Assembly (NCBI RefSeq): GCF_003254295.1
Contig: NZ_QKZO01000009.1
Span: 1 to 47,842, forward strand
Length of the DNA stretch: 47,842 nucleotides
Source of the DNA: Rhodobacter capsulatus
GTDB lineage: Bacteria > Pseudomonadota > Alphaproteobacteria > Rhodobacterales > Rhodobacteraceae
Direction: 5' to 3'
The notes under the pieces were generated by a model that did no database searches, had not been told where the DNA came from, and saw nothing but the letters and a program-made list of their open reading frames with translations. Shown piece by piece: positions 6,808 through 20,055 of this stretch. The position numbers were made by a program, and so were the translations under genes. Within the stretch, counting starts at the first letter, position 1, and every line of letters starts with the position of its first letter.

Positions 6808-8568
6808 TCAGGCGACCACGAAGAAATCGGCGTTGGTCATCGCAAGGCCGGTGCCAAGCGTCGCCACAAGCACCCGGGCCGTGCCGCCGGTGCCGTCGGC
6901 GTCATACCAGAGCGCGCCGGTGTCGGTTTCGTAGATGATCCTGTCGAGCGCATCGGTCGCCTGACCCGAGGTGTTCTTGGTGAAGGCATTGGCGGTCAGC
7001 GTGCCGGTGGCCGCGATGCCGGTGAAGAACGACCGGTCGAGCCGGATCGTGTCATCGACGACCCGGAAATCGGTGATGATGTCGGCATTGGCCGCGGTGA
7101 CCGCGACGTTGAACAGGAACGTGTCCTGACCGGCGCCGCCGATCAGCGTGTCCTGCCCGGTGCTGCCGTCGATGAAGTCGTTGCCGGCGCCGCCGTCCAG
7201 CTTGTCATTGCCGGCACCGCCGCGCAAAGTGTCATTGCCGCCGCGCGACATCAGCGTGTTGTTCGCGTTGTTGCCCATGATCAGGTCATTGCCGTTGCCG
7301 GTGGCGCCGATCTCGATCACCGTGCCGCGGGCGATGCCGAGATTGCCCACCAGACCGGCCAGGTTCGAGAAGCTGCCGGGCGCCAGATTGAGGGTCTGGT
7401 TGACGTTCGAGAAGCTGAAATCGATGGTGTCGCGGCCACCGGCATCATAGATCGTCATCGTCACCGGATCGCCGCCATAGGTCGCGGAAGTGCCCGCCAC
7501 GAGACTGTCGAACAGCGTTTCCAGATAGCCGCCGACGTTCGAATTCCGGCCATAGACCGTGCTGCCCGTGGTGGTGGTCGAGGCGCCATACATCGACTGG
7601 ATCGCGATGATGTCGGACATCATCGCCGACATGACCCAGGCAAAGGACACGCCCGTCGTCGTGTTGTCGTTCTGGTCGAAATAGGACATGATCGACAGGT
7701 GCCAGCTGTCATTGACGAAAGTCGCATCGTCGGGATAGGTCGCCGACCCGTTGTAGGCGCCCTGATGGCCCAGACCCAGCGCGTGCCCGATCTCGTGGAT
7801 GTAGGTCTGCAGGCTGTAACCGTCCATCGTGGTGCCGTAATTGGCGATCCAGGCGGTGTCGATGTTCACGAAGGAACTGTTGATCCGCGTGCCGGTGGTG
7901 TTCGAGGTCGAATAGGCGCCATCATCGGAATCGTCGAATTCGATGTCGGCGGTGCCGGTCGTCTCGACGAAGACGAGATTGGCCGTGGCGGACCAGGCCT
8001 GCAGCGCCCAGCGCGCCAGCTGTTGGCCGTCCGCCGTCAGGTTGTGCAGATCGACGGTGATGACATTGTCCGACGTGGTGTCGAAGCGGCGCGCCTGCTC
8101 GCCATTGCTCTCCCAGAAGCCGTTCACCAGATAATCGGCCAGAGTGTCAAGCGACGCCGGGACCACCTGGGCCGCCGTCAGCGCATAGCTGCCAATATAG
8201 GAGCTATATCCCGCCGCCTCGAGGAAATACGTCCCCGACGCGGTCGCGGTGAAGGTGATCTGCGAATTGGGGCTGTTGGAATAATCGTCATTGTAGGCAA
8301 TCTCGTTGCCCGCAGCATCATAAAGTCGCAGAGAGGGGTCGGTCAGCGTGACGCCGTTCAGGGTGAACTGATAGGTTTGCCCCGCCACGAGGTTGATCCG
8401 CACGCCGTCCCGGTCGCCCGAGGTCGAGATCGTCCCGTTGAACGTGTCGCCCAAGCCCATCGTGTAGCCCGTGCTGGTGCCGGCACCGGCATCTGCGCCC
8501 TCGTTCACCGCCGCATGAACGGGGTCTGCTGCCGCAGCGCGCAAAAATTCGCTGATCTGTCGTGTCAT
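6808..8568 (-). CDS. Serralysin-like secreted metalloprotease with N-terminal PPC domain and RTX repeats
   Basis: A 586-residue zinc metalloprotease of the M10B (serralysin) type. Residues ~30-140 form a prepeptidase C-terminal (PPC)-like beta domain, with DGVRINLVAGQTYQFTL and GTYFLEAAGY. The catalytic helix HEIGHALGLGH is near residue 257 and the Met-turn SIMSYF near 291. About residues 430-480 are RTX nonapeptides (GGNDTL, GGAGND), followed by a serralysin C-terminal domain that guides type I secretion and binds calcium. There is no Sec signal peptide, as expected. AAGGGA precedes ATG 8568. It is the second gene after a small secreted protein, 34 bp apart. No ABC exporter is adjacent; the nearest in the window is 40953-45726. 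A PPC domain in front of the protease, not behind, is unusual. Confidence 0.92.
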   Translation of the reverse strand: MTRQISEFLRAAAADPVHAAVNEGADAGAGTSTGYTMGLGDTFNGTISTSGDRDGVRINLVAGQTYQFTLNGVTLTDPSLRLYDAAGNEIAYNDDYSNSPNSQITFTATASGTYFLEAAGYSSYIGSYALTAAQVVPASLDTLADYLVNGFWESNGEQARRFDTTSDNVITVDLHNLTADGQQLARWALQAWSATANLVFVETTGTADIEFDDSDDGAYSTSNTTGTRINSSFVNIDTAWIANYGTTMDGYSLQTYIHEIGHALGLGHQGAYNGSATYPDDATFVNDSWHLSIMSYFDQNDNTTTGVSFAWVMSAMMSDIIAIQSMYGASTTTTGSTVYGRNSNVGGYLETLFDSLVAGTSATYGGDPVTMTIYDAGGRDTIDFSFSNVNQTLNLAPGSFSNLAGLVGNLGIARGTVIEIGATGNGNDLIMGNNANNTLMSRGGNDTLRGGAGNDKLDGGAGNDFIDGSTGQDTLIGGAGQDTFLFNVAVTAANADIITDFRVVDDTIRLDRSFFTGIAATGTLTANAFTKNTSGQATDALDRIIYETDTGALWYDADGTGGTARVLVATLGTGLAMTNADFFVVA

Positions 8569-8602
8569 CGGTGTATTCCCTTCCCCAATTCTTCAGGCAG
8601 GC

Positions 8603-9013
8603 CTATCGGGCAATCGGGCTTGCGTCCCAAAGGCTTTGAAAGAACCCGCTGATCATGCGTGCGTTCAAATCGCGATCCATCACGCTGAGCGCTCTGGTCT
8701 CGCCCGTTTTCCAGTCCTCGCCGGGGTGCCGCCATTCCAGATGCGCGGCAATCCCGTTTTTCTTCAGCCGCTCGACATGCAGCCGAACAGCGGTTGTCAT
8801 GTCCAGAGGCGTTTCGGCCCCGACCAACTCGACCTTGCGGTCCGGCAGGCTGGTCGCGATCACCTCCTGCAGCAACCCGCACAGATCCGCCACCTCGGCG
8901 GTCTGCGGCAGGCAGCTCAGGGCAAGGCCCGGGTCAGCATTGACCTGGACGGGGGCAAGACCTGCGCCCATCATCACCAGAACCCTCCCGAATGCGATCA
9001 ATTGCGCCACCAC
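8603..9013 (-). CDS. Small exported protein upstream of serralysin, unknown function
   Basis: About 136 residues, not recognised. From the GTG at 9013 the N-terminus (VAQLIAFGRVLVMMGAGLAPVQVNA) reads as a short signal peptide with a plausible cut after VNA; an alternative ATG pair twelve codons in has GGGAGG about 8 bp upstream and would shorten it. The body has two cysteines (SCLP, DLCG) that may form a disulfide, and an alpha/beta-looking region with VRLHVERLKKNG. It comes 34 bp before the serralysin start on the same strand, so co-expression is likely. By position it could be an accessory or an inhibitor of the protease, but it lacks visible likeness to the known serralysin inhibitor family. 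This is inference. Confidence 0.6.
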   Translation of the reverse strand: MVAQLIAFGRVLVMMGAGLAPVQVNADPGLALSCLPQTAEVADLCGLLQEVIATSLPDRKVELVGAETPLDMTTAVRLHVERLKKNGIAAHLEWRHPGEDWKTGETRALSVMDRDLNARMISGFFQSLWDASPIAR

Positions 9014-9083
9014 CCAATTGCGTCACCACCAGCATGGCATCAGCCTAGCTGCCGCAGGGGCACCTGTCTATCCTGTTGACGGG

Positions 9084-9848
9084 TCAGCGGCTGAAGCATT
9101 CCGCGCGGCCATCGGCCTTGATCGTGGCGGCGCCATCGGCGATCTGATTGGCCCGTTTCGAGACATAACGCGAGGGCCGGGCGGCGTTGCGATCTTTCGG
9201 ATCGGGCAGCACCGCGGCCAGCAGCGCCGCCTGTCGCGGGGTCAGTTTCGCCGGGGTGGTGCGGAAATAATGGAAGGCGGCGGCATTGACGCCGAACACG
9301 CCCTCGCCGAATTCCGCAACGTTCAGATAGACTTCCAGAATGCGCCGCTTGGTCCAGACCGCCTCGACCGCGGGCGTCAGAAGCGCTTCGAGCGCCTTGC
9401 GCAGCCAGCTGCGGCCCTGCCACAGGAAGACGTTCTTCGTCACCTGTTGCGACAGCGTGGAGGCGCCGCGATTGGCGCCCTTGTCGATCGCCTGCCGGAT
9501 CGCCCCCATGTCAAAGCCCCAATGGGTGCAGAAATTCGCATCCTCGGCCGCCACGACCGAGCGGGCCATCACCGGGGCGATATCCTCGAAATCGGTCCAT
9601 TCCTGATCGAGCTTGCCCAGCCGCTGCTTCTCGCTCCACATCGTGAAGGTCGTCGGCGGGTCCAGCACGTCATAAAGCACGATCAGCGCCAGATAGGCGG
9701 CCAGAATGCCGAGGCTGATCCGCGCCGTCCAGGCCCCGGCAAAGCGCAAGGGCGCGCGCAGCATGGCCCCGACCGAGCGGGCACGCCCCGGGGGAATCGT
9801 CGCTTTGATCGGTTGTTTCCTGCGTGCCGCCATTGCGCCATCTGTCAT
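9084..9848 (-). CDS. mtgA: Monofunctional peptidoglycan transglycosylase MtgA
   Basis: About 254 residues. GT51 enzymes join lipid II into glycan strands at the outer face of the inner membrane. One membrane segment lies near residues 35-60 (ISLGILAAYLALIVLYDVL). The GT51 motifs are all present: EDANFCTHWGFD (catalytic Glu), RGASTLSQQVTKNVFL, RKALEALLTP and KRRILEVYLN. There is no transpeptidase domain. The start is not fixed: ATG at 9848 (MTDGAM...) and 9833 (MAARRKQ...) are both possible and neither has a good ribosome site. It lies 82 bp behind gltB with a hairpin in between, so it probably has its own promoter or depends on read-through. Confidence 0.93.
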   Translation of the reverse strand: MTDGAMAARRKQPIKATIPPGRARSVGAMLRAPLRFAGAWTARISLGILAAYLALIVLYDVLDPPTTFTMWSEKQRLGKLDQEWTDFEDIAPVMARSVVAAEDANFCTHWGFDMGAIRQAIDKGANRGASTLSQQVTKNVFLWQGRSWLRKALEALLTPAVEAVWTKRRILEVYLNVAEFGEGVFGVNAAAFHYFRTTPAKLTPRQAALLAAVLPDPKDRNAARPSRYVSKRANQIADGAATIKADGRAECFSR

Positions 9849-9887
9849 GCCCCGGGGGAGCCGGTCAAGCCGCGCCCGAATGCGAAA

Positions 9888-9911
9888 GGGCGGGGTCGCC
9901 GGACCCCGCCC
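9888..9911 (-). terminator. Hairpin terminator after gltB
   Basis: GGGCGGGGTC and GACCCCGCCC form a perfect 10-bp stem with a 4-base loop, 20 bp past the gltB stop. On the minus strand only TTT follows, so termination may be partial. Confidence 0.6.
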
Positions 9912-9930
9912 CCCTGTCATGTGCGCCCGA

Positions 9931-14465
<4,535 letters not shown>

Positions 14466-14469
<4 letters not shown>

Positions 14470-15203
14470 CTCAAGGCCTCCTTCGAGGGATGGTCAAGCG
14501 ACAGATCGGTCATCATCATGTCGCAGTCATATTGCGGTGTGGCGGCGGCAAAATCGGCGTCGCCGGGAAAGGCGAAGGTCACCGGCCCTTCGGTGGTGGT
14601 GACCCTGTCGCCGAAGCCGTTTTCGTAAGTCTCGGTCTGGGCAAAGAAGACGCGCATCTGTCGGCTGATCACCTGCATCCCCTTGCGGGTGGCGACCACG
14701 TTGCCGGCCTCGTCCTCGATCTCCATCTCGAAGGCGCAGCGTTCAAGGGGAACGCCGTCGATGCTGGTGCTTTCGCCGGTCAGCTGGTCGAAGCCCTTGA
14801 AGCGTTGCACCAGCCCGGTGCTGGTCCGGGTGATGAAGTCGTAATCGTCGCGGCCCGTCGCCAGAAGCGTGCTGAACGAGGCATTGTCCGCGGATGCTGC
14901 CGCATCCAGCTTTTCCACCGTGCCGTCCTTCAGGTTGACCGATTCCAGCCAGCGGGTTTCCGCATCGGTATGGCTGACGAAGAACGCGCCCGCGCCATCG
15001 GCGACGGAGACCCATTGATCGCCCGGGGCATCGCCCGCGCAGGTGTAGTAATTCGCCACCTGACAGGCATGCATCTGCACCGTGGTCGTCAGGGTGCAGC
15101 CCGGCGGCGGGGTGAATTTGGGCTCTGCCGCCGCGGGAAGGGCGGCGAAAAGCCCCCCGATCGCGGCCAGAATGCCCCCAAGACCTGCCCGATGCCGAAG
15201 CAT
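14466..15203 (-). CDS. Exported protein of unknown function between gltD and gltB
   Basis: A 245-residue protein with a clear Sec signal peptide (MLRHRAGLGGILAAIGGLFAAL, cut after AAA). I do not recognise the mature part. It has Cys residues near its N-terminus (CTLTTT, HACQVANYYTCAG) that may pair, and a beta-rich body. ATG 15203 has AAAGGA upstream; a longer frame to 15437 is a shadow of gltD. It ends in ATGA overlap with gltB and starts 26 bp after the gltD stop. The order gltD - this gene - gltB is, to my knowledge, shared by Rhodobacter relatives, so it may not be accidental, but no role in glutamate synthesis is evident for a periplasmic protein. Confidence 0.8.
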
Positions 15204-15229
15204 GGCTTTGTCCTTTCGCGGATTGCGGA

Positions 15230-16663
15230 TCACTCGGCGGCGACGCGACCGGCGCCGTCGAGGTATTTCACCATCTCTGCCCCGGCCTCGCGGCCATCGC
15301 GGATCGCCCAGACCACAAGCGAGGCCCCGCGCACGATGTCGCCCACGGCATAGACGCCGGGCAGCGAGGTCGCATGGGTGCCGAAGCTGGCCTTGACCGT
15401 GCCCCAGCGCGTCGTTTCCAGCGCCGAGACATTCCACAAGGCGGGCAGGTCTTCGGGTTCGAAGCCGAGCGCGGTGATCACCAGATCGGCGGGTTCTTCA
15501 TGGATGCCGCCCTCGATCGGTTCGGGGCTTTGACGGCCCGAGGCGTCGGGGGCGCCCAGCCGCATCCGCTGCACGGTGACGCTGTCGACCGGATTGCCGG
15601 AAAACGCCTTCGGCGCCGCAAGCCAGACGAATTCCGCGCCTTCTTCCTCGGCATTCGTCACTTCGCGCTGGCTGCCCGGCATGTTCGCCCGGTCGCGGCG
15701 ATAGAGGCATTTGACCGAGGTCGCGCCCTGACGAATCGCCGTGCGCACGCAGTCCATCGCAGTGTCGCCGCCGCCGATCACCAGCACGCGCTTGCCGGTG
15801 GCATTCAGCGTGCCATCGTCGAATTCGGCCACGTCATCGCCGAAGCTCTTCTTGTTCGAGGCGGTCAGATAGTCGATGGCGCGGACGATCCCCTTGGCAT
15901 CGGCGCCGGGGTCGGTGAGCGCGCGGGTCTTGTAGACGCCGGTGGCGATCAACACCGCATCATGCTTGCCGCGGATCGCATCAAAGGAAATGTCGGTGCC
16001 GACATTGCAGCTCAGCACGAATTCGACGCCGCCCAGTTCGAGCTGGCGGACGCGGTTCATCACCACATCCTTTTCCAGCTTGAAGCCGGGGATGCCATAG
16101 GTCAGCAGCCCGCCCGCGCGGTCGTTGCGGTCATAGACCGTCACCTGCACCCCCGCCCGGCGCAGCACGTCGGCCGCCGCCAGACCGCCGGGGCCCGCGC
16201 CGATGATGCCGACCGATTCCGGGCGTTCGATCGCAGGCGCGATCGGCTTCACCCAGCCGCGTTCCCAGGCCGTGTCGGTGATGTATTTCTCGATCGCGCC
16301 GATGGTCACGGTGCCATGGCCCGAGTTTTCGATCACGCAATTGCCTTCGCACAGACGGTCCTGCGGGCAGATCCGGCCGCAGATTTCCGGGAAGGTGTTG
16401 GTGGTCTGGCTGACCTGATAGGCCTCTTCCAGACGGCCCTCGGCGGTCAGCCGCAGCCAGTCGGGGATGTTGTTGTGCAGCGGGCAATGGCTGTGGCAGT
16501 AGGGCACGCCGCATTGGCTGCACCGCCCCGCCTGTTCCGCCGCCTTCGCATCGGCGAATTCGGCGTAGATCTCGTCGAAGTCATGGGTGCGCGCGGTGGC
16601 ATCGCGTTTTTCCGGCGTCTCTTTCGCCGTCGTGACGAATTTGAGCATGCGTTGCTGAGCCAT
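15230..16663 (-). CDS. gltD: Glutamate synthase (NADPH) small subunit
   Basis: A 477-residue flavoprotein that takes electrons from NADPH and passes them through FAD and 4Fe-4S clusters to GltB. The N-terminal cluster ligands are in CSQCGVPYCHSHCPLHNNIP and CGRICPQDRLCEGNC. The FAD fingerprint is GAGPGGLAAADVL and the NADPH fingerprint GGGDTAMDC. ATG 16663 (MAQQRMLKF) has GGGAGG 7 bp upstream; an in-frame extension to 16720 is unlikely. It leads the three-gene glt transcript. The promoter is probably in 16664-16850. Confidence 0.98.
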   Translation of the reverse strand: MAQQRMLKFVTTAKETPEKRDATARTHDFDEIYAEFADAKAAEQAGRCSQCGVPYCHSHCPLHNNIPDWLRLTAEGRLEEAYQVSQTTNTFPEICGRICPQDRLCEGNCVIENSGHGTVTIGAIEKYITDTAWERGWVKPIAPAIERPESVGIIGAGPGGLAAADVLRRAGVQVTVYDRNDRAGGLLTYGIPGFKLEKDVVMNRVRQLELGGVEFVLSCNVGTDISFDAIRGKHDAVLIATGVYKTRALTDPGADAKGIVRAIDYLTASNKKSFGDDVAEFDDGTLNATGKRVLVIGGGDTAMDCVRTAIRQGATSVKCLYRRDRANMPGSQREVTNAEEEGAEFVWLAAPKAFSGNPVDSVTVQRMRLGAPDASGRQSPEPIEGGIHEEPADLVITALGFEPEDLPALWNVSALETTRWGTVKASFGTHATSLPGVYAVGDIVRGASLVVWAIRDGREAGAEMVKYLDGAGRVAAE

Positions 16664-16821
16664 GGCTGCGCCTCCCACTGGGGTCAATTCGGGAGGCCTT
16701 GTTACACCCGGTCCGATCAAAATAAAAGTCAGCAGTTGTGACCTTAAATGAGGATTTATCGTCGCAACCGCCCCTTGATGGGGGCTGTAGGGGAAATATT
16801 ACGGCAGCATCGCTTACCTAA

Positions 16822-16850
16822 AGCGTAAAACCGATAAGGATCTTGTTCAA
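16822..16850 (-). promoter_or_regulatory. Candidate promoter for the gltD operon
   Basis: On the minus strand TTGAAC (16850-16845), 17 bp, then TACGCT (16827-16822), about 160 bp before gltD. It matches the -35 well and the -10 in part. I see no sigma-54 or NtrC-like site. The upstream uppP gene ends at 16880 on the same strand with no terminator, so read-through is also possible. Confidence 0.35.
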
Positions 16851-16879
16851 AAAGGCGGTGATTCGGTTCTTTTGGAAAC

Positions 16880-17674
16880 TCAGACCAGAACGCCCGCCGC
16901 GCCCAGGGCCAGCAGCACGCCGCCAAAGACGATGCGGTAGATCGCGAAGAAGGTGAAGCGATGCGACTGGATGTAGGTCAGCAGCCATTTCACCGCGACG
17001 AAGGCGGTCACGGTGGAGACGGCAAAGCCGATGCCGAGCGCGGTCCAGTCCTCGGCCGGGCCGTCGCCCTTGAAGGTCTTCAGCAGCTCGTAGCCGGTGG
17101 CGGCATACATCGTCGGAATGCCGACGAGGAAGGCGAATTCGGTGGCGGCGGCGCGGTTCGTCGTGCCCATCAGCATGGCGACAAAGATCGTCGCGCCCGA
17201 GCGCGAGGTGCCCGGAAACACCCCGGCGATGATTTGCGCCACCCCGACGGCGATGGCGACGCGCAGGGTGATCGTGGCGCAATCGGGCTTCTTGCCCGCC
17301 AGCCATTCGGCCACGATCATCCAGATCCCGCCCAGCACCAGCGCCCAGGCGATTGGCATCACGGTTTCAGGCAGCTCGAAGCCGAGCTTCTTCACCACCA
17401 GCCCCAGCACCGCGGTGATCCCGAAGGCCACGGCAAGCTTGATCAGGTAATCGCGGTTTTCCGCCTGGCCAAGGCCGAGGAACAGCCCGGTGATCCGGCG
17501 CCAGTAGATCAGCGTCACCGCCAGGATGGCGCCCGCCTGAATCGCGATGTTGTAGGTGTCCGACCTTGCCCCGAGCCAGGCCTCGGCCAGAAGCAGATGC
17601 CCTGTGGAGGAGATCGGCAGGAATTCCGTGATCCCTTCGATCACCCCCAGGACGACATCGGCCAGATAAGACAA
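16880..17674 (-). CDS. uppP: Undecaprenyl-diphosphatase UppP (BacA)
   Basis: A 264-residue integral membrane enzyme that removes a phosphate from undecaprenyl diphosphate to recycle the lipid carrier for peptidoglycan and polysaccharide synthesis. The family motifs are GVIEGITEFLPISSTGHLLL near the N-terminus and VFPGTSRSGATI further on. It has 7-8 hydrophobic segments and normal length. The start is TTG at 17674 (MSYLADVVLG...), 3 bp after the stop of the previous gene, with AAAGGTG upstream inside it. Co-transcribed with the NDUFA9-like gene. Confidence 0.97.
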   Translation of the reverse strand: MSYLADVVLGVIEGITEFLPISSTGHLLLAEAWLGARSDTYNIAIQAGAILAVTLIYWRRITGLFLGLGQAENRDYLIKLAVAFGITAVLGLVVKKLGFELPETVMPIAWALVLGGIWMIVAEWLAGKKPDCATITLRVAIAVGVAQIIAGVFPGTSRSGATIFVAMLMGTTNRAAATEFAFLVGIPTMYAATGYELLKTFKGDGPAEDWTALGIGFAVSTVTAFVAVKWLLTYIQSHRFTFFAIYRIVFGGVLLALGAAGVLV

Positions 17675-17677
17675 GAC

Positions 17678-18661
17678 TTACACCTTTTTCACGTTCTTGG
17701 CCGAAGCCTGGATCGCCTCATATTGCCCATGCGGGCGGAAACGCCAGAGGTAATCGGGCAGCACCGCCGCCATCGGCGTCGGCGTCAGCCCCAGATCGGC
17801 AAAGGTCTTCGCGCACTTGCCCACGACATTGTGACGGCCGAGGTTCTTCAGCTGGTCGGTGGTCAGGATGCGGTTGGTGATCAGCCCGCCGGTCAGCCAT
17901 TGCACGGTGTCGCCGATCGCCGCGGTGGTGCGGGCGACGACCTGCGGCAGGCCGATGACGATGTTCTTGCGCCCGATCACGCCCAGCATCAGCTTCATGA
18001 TGTCTTCGAAAGTCTCGACATCGGGGCCGCCGAGTTCATAGACCCCCTCCGCCCCGCTCAGGATGCCCTGCACGGCGGCGGCGGCGACGTCATCGACATA
18101 GACCGGCTGGAATTTCGTCAAAGGCGCGGTGATCGGCAGGAACGGGCCGAATTTCGCCATCGCGGCGAAGCGGTTGAAGAACCCGTCCTCGGTCCCGAAG
18201 ATCACCGAGGGACGCAGGATCACCGCCTTGGGGAAGGATTTCAGCACCGCCAGCTCGCCCCAGCCCTTGGTGCGGGAATAGGCGCTGTCCGATTCGTTGT
18301 CGGCGCCGATCGCGGAAATGTGAACCAGCTTCGCGACGCCCTGTTCGGCGGCGATACGGGCGATCCGCCCGGCGCCATCGGCCTGCACGTCCATGAAGGT
18401 GTTGCGGCCCTCGTTCACCAGGATGCCGACGCAGTTCACCACCGCATCCGCGCCCTGCATCGCCTGCCGTACCGAGGCGTCGTCGCGGATGTTGCAGAAG
18501 ACCGGTTCGACCTGACCCACGGCGCCATAGGGTTTGACGAACAACGCCTCGTTCGGGCGGCGCACGGCGACGCGGACGCGCCAGCCTTCCTTCGCCATGC
18601 GTCGGGCAATGTAACGCCCCACGAATCCCGACCCGCCATAGATGGTGACAAGTTTCGACAT
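17678..18661 (-). CDS. NDUFA9-like NAD(P)-binding epimerase/reductase
   Basis: A 327-residue atypical short-chain dehydrogenase related to the complex I accessory subunit NDUFA9. The dinucleotide-binding motif YGGSGFVGRYIARRM is at the N-terminus. ILRPSVIFGTEDGFFNRFA and FQPVYVDDVAAA are typical of the subgroup. ATG 18661 (MSKLVTIYGG) is preferred over the ATG five codons upstream because the family starts here. It is followed directly by uppP, a pairing common in Rhodobacterales, to my knowledge. Bacterial function is unproven; a role as a complex I accessory protein or in quinone-linked metabolism is inferred. Confidence 0.9.
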   Translation of the reverse strand: MSKLVTIYGGSGFVGRYIARRMAKEGWRVRVAVRRPNEALFVKPYGAVGQVEPVFCNIRDDASVRQAMQGADAVVNCVGILVNEGRNTFMDVQADGAGRIARIAAEQGVAKLVHISAIGADNESDSAYSRTKGWGELAVLKSFPKAVILRPSVIFGTEDGFFNRFAAMAKFGPFLPITAPLTKFQPVYVDDVAAAAVQGILSGAEGVYELGGPDVETFEDIMKLMLGVIGRKNIVIGLPQVVARTTAAIGDTVQWLTGGLITNRILTTDQLKNLGRHNVVGKCAKTFADLGLTPTPMAAVLPDYLWRFRPHGQYEAIQASAKNVKKV

Positions 18662-18786
18662 CGTTTCCGCCCCCATTGCATACCGCCGTGCACAGATTTA
18701 GCCGCAGGGCCCCTGTCAAACAAGCCCCGCGTGGCCAGAGGGTAGGACGTCTGACAGGTCGGTCAAATTTTTCTTGCCGACCCCTG

Positions 18787-18815
18787 TTGACACTCCCTGC
18801 GGGCCCGGCTAAACC
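18787..18815 (+). promoter_or_regulatory. Promoter of the tRNA-Leu gene
   Basis: TTGACA (18787-18792), 17 bp, TAAACC (18810-18815). The expected start of transcription is near 18822, a few bases before the tRNA. The perfect -35 and correct spacing suit a strong sigma-70 promoter. Confidence 0.75.
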
Positions 18816-18830
18816 CCGGCTCACGAAGAC

Positions 18831-18915
18831 GCCCAGATGGCGGAATTGGTAGACGCGCTGGTTTCAGGTACCAGTGCCGCAAGGCGTGGAGGTTCGAGTC
18901 CTCTTCTGGGCACCA
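18831..18915 (+). tRNA. tRNA-Leu (anticodon CAG)
   Basis: 85 bases with encoded CCA. The acceptor stem pairs GCCCAGA with TCTGGGC. The anticodon arm is CTGGT-TTCAGGT-ACCAG with CAG at 18865-18867, reading CTG codons. A long variable arm (TGCCGCAAGGCGT) and the T-arm GAGGTTCGAGTCCTC mark a class II leucine tRNA. No integrase or broken duplicate of its 3' end is seen in the window. Confidence 0.97.
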
Positions 18916-18926
18916 TTCCAACGGCA

Positions 18927-18967
18927 AGCCGTGCAATCTCAATGAGATGCACGGCTTTCTGTTTTTT
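18927..18967 (+). terminator. Terminator of the tRNA-Leu gene
   Basis: AGCCGTGC (18927-18934) pairs with GCACGGCT (18949-18956), with an inner ATCT/AGAT pairing, and is followed by a T-rich run to 18967. It lies 11 bp past the tRNA. Confidence 0.85.
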
Positions 18968-19284
18968 CCGCCCCCCGCTTCGCGCAGCGCCCCCCCCCCC
19001 CGCGAGAGCCGGGCGCCTTTCAGCCTGCATTTCCAGGGTTGGTTGCGACCGGCTTTGCCGCCTGCGAAAAGACCTTTTCGGACCCTGGGTGCGGGCTGGC
19101 TGTGCCCCCCGATCGACCGGCCGCAAACGCCCGGCTCGACTCGCTGAAACGCACCCCCGAGCCGAATCGTGTCCCGGAATCGCGTCGCCAGATCGCGCAG
19201 TCGCACAATGCCGGAGCCGCAGGGGCGGCACCCGCTCTGATGTGGTGGCCGCAACCGGAGGATCCGGTTGCGCGACGGCGGCGC
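18968..19284. other. Gene-free stretch between tRNA-Leu and sulfotransferase, with a 12-C run
   Basis: About 317 bp. Contains an uninterrupted run of 12 C at 18990-19001 and a perfect hairpin at 19250-19272. Short open frames on both strands carry no ribosome site and no recognisable motif. No regulatory site is obvious. Confidence 0.5.
19250..19272. terminator. Hairpin at the 3' end of the sulfotransferase gene
   Basis: CGCAACCGG and CCGGTTGCG form a perfect 9-bp stem with a 5-base loop, 12 bp past the sulfotransferase stop. No T-run follows on either strand, so it may act as a weak terminator or protect the 3' end of the mRNA. Confidence 0.45.
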
Positions 19285-20055
19285 TTACTTGCCCAGGTCC
19301 GGCCAGACGCAGTCGATCCCGAAAGCGGTGCAGAAGCGCTCGTAATCCGGCTGCATGATGTGAAACAGCCGGTCATAGGTCGCCTGCGAGATGTCCTTCA
19401 GCGTCGACTTGTTGCTGTGCTTGATCTCGACGAAGCTGTCGTCCCAGATCGGATCGACGCCGACATGTTCGAACATCCGCCGCACCGTCGTTTTCGGATC
19501 GTTGCGCAGTTGCGTGTTGTCGATCACCAGCAGCCGCTCGCCGAAGATGCCCGCGAATCTTTGCGCCTTCGCCATGTAGAGGCTGAAGCCGATGATATGC
19601 ATGTAGTTGCTTTGAATGGCGCCGATGCCCGGCATCATCTTTGCAAGGTCGCGGCCGAAGAACATGTCTGGCGACATGTCCATCAGCGCGGGGATCTTGT
19701 TGACCACCTGCAGATGCCGGAAATGCGAGATCGCCCGCTCGATCGGGTTGCGGGTGATCAGGATCAGCCTGCCCTGCGGGTTGTACCGGTCGATCAGCCG
19801 CGGCATCAGCGGCGTGTTGCAGGCGTCGAAATAGGTCGGGCTGGCATCGACATAATGCTGCCCGGCGGGCAGGCCCTCGAAATGGCGGTGATACCAGTCG
19901 TCGCCTTCCGCATAGTTCAGTGAGAAATAGTGGATTTCCTTCTGCGTGCCCGAATGGATCTGCGGATGTTCGGTCAGGATGCGGTGCAAGGCGGTGGTCC
20001 CGCCCTTCATCGTGCCGATGATGAAGATGTCGGGGCGGTTGATGGTCTGAGTCAT
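19285..20055 (-). CDS. PAPS-dependent sulfotransferase
   Basis: A 256-residue cytosolic sulfotransferase that would move sulfate from PAPS to a hydroxyl of a sugar or glycan. The 5'-phosphosulfate loop is GTMKGGTTAL (residues 14-23) and the 3'-phosphate motif is TRNPIERAISHF. YVDASPTYF between them is typical of the heparan-sulfate/NodH-like group. ATG 20055 (MTQTINRPDIF) is the first good start; the frame further upstream is unlike coding. It follows the giant sulfotransferase/glycosyltransferase gene by 139 bp on the same strand, which points to a sulfated polysaccharide as substrate. The acceptor is not known. Confidence 0.88.
   Translation of the reverse strand: MTQTINRPDIFIIGTMKGGTTALHRILTEHPQIHSGTQKEIHYFSLNYAEGDDWYHRHFEGLPAGQHYVDASPTYFDACNTPLMPRLIDRYNPQGRLILITRNPIERAISHFRHLQVVNKIPALMDMSPDMFFGRDLAKMMPGIGAIQSNYMHIIGFSLYMAKAQRFAGIFGERLLVIDNTQLRNDPKTTVRRMFEHVGVDPIWDDSFVEIKHSNKSTLKDISQATYDRLFHIMQPDYERFCTAFGIDCVWPDLGK

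Noticed and set aside
5455-8652. Plus-strand open frame of 1065 codons opposite the SGNH and serralysin genes
   Set aside because: It runs across two clear minus-strand genes and a terminator; composition is that of an antisense shadow.
18831-18915. tRNA-Leu as an integration site of the sulfotransferase region
   Set aside because: No integrase and no second copy of the tRNA 3' end were seen in the window.
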